Shown piece after piece: positions 61,667 to 64,000 of a DNA stretch of 64,000 bases. The notes beneath the pieces were generated by a model. It was not told the origin of the DNA. It saw nothing but the letters and a program-made list of their open reading frames with translations, and did no database searches. The translations under genes were made by a program, and so were the position numbers. The stretch covers positions 20,231 to 84,230 of IMG/VR virus record IMGVR_UViG_3300031963_000068, one strand, 5' to 3'. Source of the DNA: a virus. Position 1 is the stretch's first letter. Every line of letters begins with the position of its first letter.

Positions 61667-62318
61667 CTAGTATTGAATTTATTTTATTATTTCTCAACTT
61701 TTGAGTATTGACAACTCTTATTTTGTATGAATTAAAATCACAATTATAAATTGGCATCTTAATTATATGCTCATTATCGTAAAACGAACTTTCTATAGAA
61801 TATCTCATATTTTGCAAAGACCAAACCAAGCTTTGTATTGGTTCATCAATTAAATAAAAATGACAATCATCTGAATCATCTTCTATTAAAGGTGAGTAAT
61901 AAGCCGAAACTTCTCTATTATGAGACATAAGTTTAAACCTACGCGTGAAATAACTCGGTAGATATCCAGTGTCATGTTCAGATTCTAAAACATGACTTCC
62001 TAAATTCAAATTTAGATTTGAATTCGTTGAGTAAAAAAGTATTTTAGGGTTAATTGGGATTTTATCCATCAATCCATAGACATCTGTAAAATTATTCCTA
62101 TGCACAATAATCTCTTTTGATACATTTTTCATTTTTTCAAATGACCAATTATAAACATCAATCATAATGTTTTTAAAAAGATTTGAGGAAAATGAAGAGT
62201 GTTTTAATTTTTGTGAATAAGTCTTATCTATAGAATTAATTACATCACCAGAATATATAAAATTTATATTCTGTAAAAAATCTTCTAAACTTTTTTTATG
62301 TTTTTCAAATTGTTCCAC
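61656..62318 (-). CDS. Unknown protein (220 aa), GTG start
   Basis: Starts with GTG (MEQFEKHKKSLEDFLQNINF). Charged, with FFYST/VYGLMDKIPINPK and a C-terminal VNTQKLRNNKINSILDDN that resembles the end of the next gene. No promoter box is visible upstream. Not recognised. Confidence 0.5.
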   Translation of the reverse strand: MEQFEKHKKSLEDFLQNINFIYSGDVINSIDKTYSQKLKHSSFSSNLFKNIMIDVYNWSFEKMKNVSKEIIVHRNNFTDVYGLMDKIPINPKILFYSTNSNLNLNLGSHVLESEHDTGYLPSYFTRRFKLMSHNREVSAYYSPLIEDDSDDCHFYLIDEPIQSLVWSLQNMRYSIESSFYDNEHIIKMPIYNCDFNSYKIRVVNTQKLRNNKINSILDDN

Positions 62319-62346
62319 TTTTATTTTTATCTTTTTATTTTATAAA

Positions 62347-62358
62347 GTTTATATATAG
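62347..62358 (+). promoter_or_regulatory. Phage promoter box GTTTATATATAG
   Basis: 3 nt before the ATG at 62362. Confidence 0.5.
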
Positions 62359-62361
62359 TCT

Positions 62362-62940
62362 ATGAGATGGATAAAACTATTTGAAGAATTTGGCAACGAT
62401 TTCATAAATCTATCAAATATTCTTACTAAATACGATATACCTTTCCATCTTTGGGGAAAAGGAAAATCTAAAACATTAGAAAATCTATTAGATGAGATAG
62501 AAAAGAAAGAATGTTACCTTGAGGAGAAAAATGGCTTATTAATAAGGTACATAGAATTTGTCGGTATCAAAATTTATTTCAGAAACAATAAAGGAGAAAC
62601 TTGGCGATTATTTGAAGACAGACAAGAGTTTAAAGATGGTAGAATCAGAAGAAGAAATATGCCTAACTCCGTATCCGAAAAAATGATAGCTGGCGAAGAT
62701 GCGCTATTAGCTGGATTACGTGGAATAAAAGAAGAACTTGGAATAGAAGTTAATGAAAATCAATTAATTAAGAGACAAGATTTATTTTATGATGGTGGTT
62801 CACTTTCCTATCCTGGTTTAGAAACAAAATACAAAGGACATAAATTCATTTGTTATTTAAATGAAAGTCAATTTAACGAAGAAGGATATGTAGAGAATCA
62901 AAAAGACAAATCAACTTTTTTTGTTTGGAAAAAATTATAA
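62362..62940 (+). CDS. Tagged Nudix-like protein with degenerate box (192 aa)
   Basis: Residues 106-128 match the Nudix box G-x5-E-x7-R-E-U-x-E-E-x-G-U in part. E112, R120, E124-E125, G127 and I128 fit, but the first Gly is Glu106 and the Glu of R-E is Gly121. The two metal-binding Glu (124, 125) remain, so hydrolysis of a nucleoside diphosphate derivative is possible. The start MRWIKLFEEFGNDF matches the tag. An N-terminal helical part of about 55 residues precedes the core. Confidence 0.6.
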   Translation: MRWIKLFEEFGNDFINLSNILTKYDIPFHLWGKGKSKTLENLLDEIEKKECYLEEKNGLLIRYIEFVGIKIYFRNNKGETWRLFEDRQEFKDGRIRRRNMPNSVSEKMIAGEDALLAGLRGIKEELGIEVNENQLIKRQDLFYDGGSLSYPGLETKYKGHKFICYLNESQFNEEGYVENQKDKSTFFVWKKL

Positions 62941-62944
62941 ATTA

Positions 62945-63046
62945 ATGCAATTAATAGAAAAAATATTACACTCTATTGCTATACCACTAACCATAATAGT
63001 AATAATTATAACTATCTATAAGAATTATAAAAATAAAGACAACTAA
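62945..63046 (+). CDS. Single-span membrane micropeptide (33 aa)
   Basis: ATG 4 nt after the upstream stop. Reads MQLIEKILHSIAIPLTIIVI and ends YKNYKNKDN. One hydrophobic segment (about residues 9-23) and a Lys-rich end. Too short for a family call; coding status rests on its gapless fit and membrane pattern. Confidence 0.4.
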   Translation: MQLIEKILHSIAIPLTIIVIIITIYKNYKNKDN

Positions 63047-63084
63047 TAAATTTATTCTACTATAATATAAAAATAAAGCATATT

Positions 63085-63501
63085 ATGATAGAAAATGGTA
63101 AAATTGTCTCAGTTCACTACACAGGAAAATTAACTGACGGTGAAATGTTTGACTCGTCAGAGGGTAGAGACCCGTTAAAATTTCAAATGGGCTCTGGTCA
63201 ATTAATTCCTGGATTTGAAAAGGCTCTTGTTGGTAAATCTGTAGGTGATAAAGTTACAGTAAATATTCCAGCCGAAGAAGCATATGGTGCAATTAGAGAG
63301 GATTTAATCGTTTCAGTTCCTATGAACCAGATGCCAGGTCCAGTTGAGATTGGCCAATCTTTACAAGCACAGGGAGATAACGGACAATCATTCAACGTTA
63401 CAGTCAAAGAAGTTAATGAAGAAAACGTTATTATAGATGGTAATCATCCACTAGCCGGAAAAGAATTAGTCTTTGATATTGAAGTAGTTGAAATTCAATA
63501 A
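63085..63501 (+). CDS. slyD: SlyD-like FKBP peptidyl-prolyl isomerase (138 aa)
   Basis: FKBP core: VSVHYTGKLTDGEMFDSSEG, then DPLKFQMGSGQLIPGFEKAL, then VGKSVGDKVTVNIPAEEAYG. An insert-in-flap chaperone region follows (LIVSVPMNQMPGPVEIGQSL, then NVTVKEVNEENVIIDGNHPL), then AGKELVFDIEVVEI. The His-rich C-terminal tail of E. coli SlyD is absent. Catalyses Xaa-Pro isomerisation and aids folding; fibre or baseplate proteins are plausible clients. A terminator follows directly. Confidence 0.92.
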   Translation: MIENGKIVSVHYTGKLTDGEMFDSSEGRDPLKFQMGSGQLIPGFEKALVGKSVGDKVTVNIPAEEAYGAIREDLIVSVPMNQMPGPVEIGQSLQAQGDNGQSFNVTVKEVNEENVIIDGNHPLAGKELVFDIEVVEIQ

Positions 63502-63532
63502 AAAAATCCACTCAATTGAGTGGATTTTTTTT
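63501..63532. terminator. Bidirectional rho-independent terminator
   Basis: A perfect palindrome, AAAAAATCCACTCAA with TTGAGTGGATTTTTT, between the convergent FKBP and small basic protein genes. Confidence 0.88.
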
Positions 63533-63677
63533 ATCTACCTTGTCCTCTATAAGCTTTTCTGTAATTTTTAGAACTTTTACTCCTGCAGTTTTTTTTCTTT
63601 GAATGTACACCTGGTCTCTTTTTATGAGGTTTAGCGATGTGAAGTTTTACGGATGATGTAGTGGTTTTCTTTGCCAT
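63531..63677 (-). CDS. Small highly basic protein (48 aa)
   Basis: Reads MAKKTTTSSVKLHIAKPHKK, then RPGVHSKKKNCRSKSSKNYR, then KAYRGQGR. About 40 percent Lys/Arg/His, like ribosomal or DNA-condensing peptides. I recall a K-P-H-K-K-R-P-G-V-H core in other Bacteroidota and phage small proteins, without known role. Has a promoter box 17 nt upstream and shares a terminator with the FKBP gene. Confidence 0.65.
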   Translation of the reverse strand: MAKKTTTSSVKLHIAKPHKKRPGVHSKKKNCRSKSSKNYRKAYRGQGR

Positions 63678-63694
63678 AGTCTTAATTATTTTTT

Positions 63695-63706
63695 GTTATA
63701 TATTTA
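63695..63706 (-). promoter_or_regulatory. Phage promoter box TAAATATATAAC
   Basis: 17 nt before the ATG at 63677. Confidence 0.45.
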
Positions 63707-63720
63707 ATTTAAAACAAAAA

Positions 63721-63732
63721 ATAATATATATC
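63721..63732 (+). promoter_or_regulatory. Phage promoter box ATAATATATATC
   Basis: 2 nt before the ATG at 63735. Confidence 0.45.
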
Positions 63733-63734
63733 TT

Positions 63735-64000
63735 ATGAGATTATTATTTTTATTTTTATTACTATGTACTTTTAGTTGGTCACAAACAGAAATTAAATTA
63801 GACAACAACTTTACTGGTATTTTATCAACAAATAAAAACACAACATTCGGTTTTAACTATGTAGGCAATAACTCTATAGACTTTAAAAAAATATCTTACG
63901 ACTTTTCAACAAACTATTCAATAAGATTTTCACCAAGTCTTAAAGAAAATGAATTCAACCAAAGACAAAATATTGGATATGAAAAAGAAAAGTGGGACCT
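63735..64000 (+). CDS. Exported, outer-membrane-type protein (3' partial)
   Basis: Signal peptide MRLLFLFLLLCTFSWS followed by a Q-T-E junction, as common in Bacteroidota. The mature part (GILSTNKNTTFGFNYVGNNS, then IDFKKISYDFSTNYSIRFSP) has the alternating strands of a small beta-barrel, similar to DUF481-type outer-membrane proteins. The frame runs off the window. An exported barrel encoded by a phage could alter the host surface, but the role is not known. Confidence 0.6.
   Translation, partial: MRLLFLFLLLCTFSWSQTEIKLDNNFTGILSTNKNTTFGFNYVGNNSIDFKKISYDFSTNYSIRFSPSLKENEFNQRQNIGYEKEKWD

Noticed and set aside
1-64000. tRNA genes
   Set aside because: No cloverleaf with a TTC-type arm was found by eye. 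A tRNAscan-SE run would settle this.

Overview
The window looks like part of the genome of a large tailed phage (a jumbo myovirus, Caudoviricetes) infecting a member of the Bacteroidota. The DNA is very AT-rich and densely coded, with frequent strand switches and almost no Shine-Dalgarno sequences. Replication and recombination genes are T4-like: UvsW helicase, a UvsY-like mediator, a sliding clamp, the C-terminal part of a family B DNA polymerase, and a zinc-ribbon/Toprim primase. Tail genes are of contractile-tail type. No rRNA, tRNA, integrase or plasmid functions are visible, and no gap longer than about 250 bases lacks a gene.

Layout. (1) 1-18.2 kb, minus strand: about ten tail-fibre/adhesin genes with collagen-like Gly-Thr-Ser repeats and re-used modules; the first runs off the window. 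(2) 18.3-34.6 kb: short units on both strands. They hold PPK2 polyphosphate kinase, an endolysin, the UvsY-like gene, an operon of clamp, membrane protein, translation factor IF-3 and polymerase C-terminal part, a nuclease candidate, a lipoprotein, a holin candidate, an HNH endonuclease and many unknowns. (3) 34.6-41 kb: two more fibre-like genes, primase, HAD phosphatase, an acidic protein, ClpP and a histone-H1-like tail protein. (4) 41-57 kb: UvsW, then baseplate genes (hub, lysozyme-bearing protein, tube/baseplate protein, gp5-like OB-fold spike), then a minus-strand set with a C39-like peptidase and further baseplate proteins. (5) 57-64 kb: amidoligase fused to a beta-helix, DHH phosphoesterase, a degenerate Nudix protein, a SlyD-like FKBP, a small basic protein and the start of an exported protein.

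Two window-wide patterns stand out. First, about fifteen otherwise unrelated proteins start with a short N-terminal tag of the form M-x-x-K-[FY]-x-x-F, in four cases followed by [IL]-x-E. This closely resembles the capsid-targeting sequence of T4 internal proteins (MKTYQEFIAE, cut by the prohead protease). Replication and tail proteins lack it. The tagged set includes PPK2, HAD, Nudix-like, DHH, amidoligase and nuclease-like proteins, so it may be a virion-packaged, injected enzyme kit. Second, a 12-bp box close to TTAATATATAAG lies before the start codon of nearly every transcription unit on both strands, often only 2-6 nt away. Many mRNAs may therefore be leaderless, and the phage also encodes its own IF-3.

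All functional calls come from reading motifs by eye. No database search was run.
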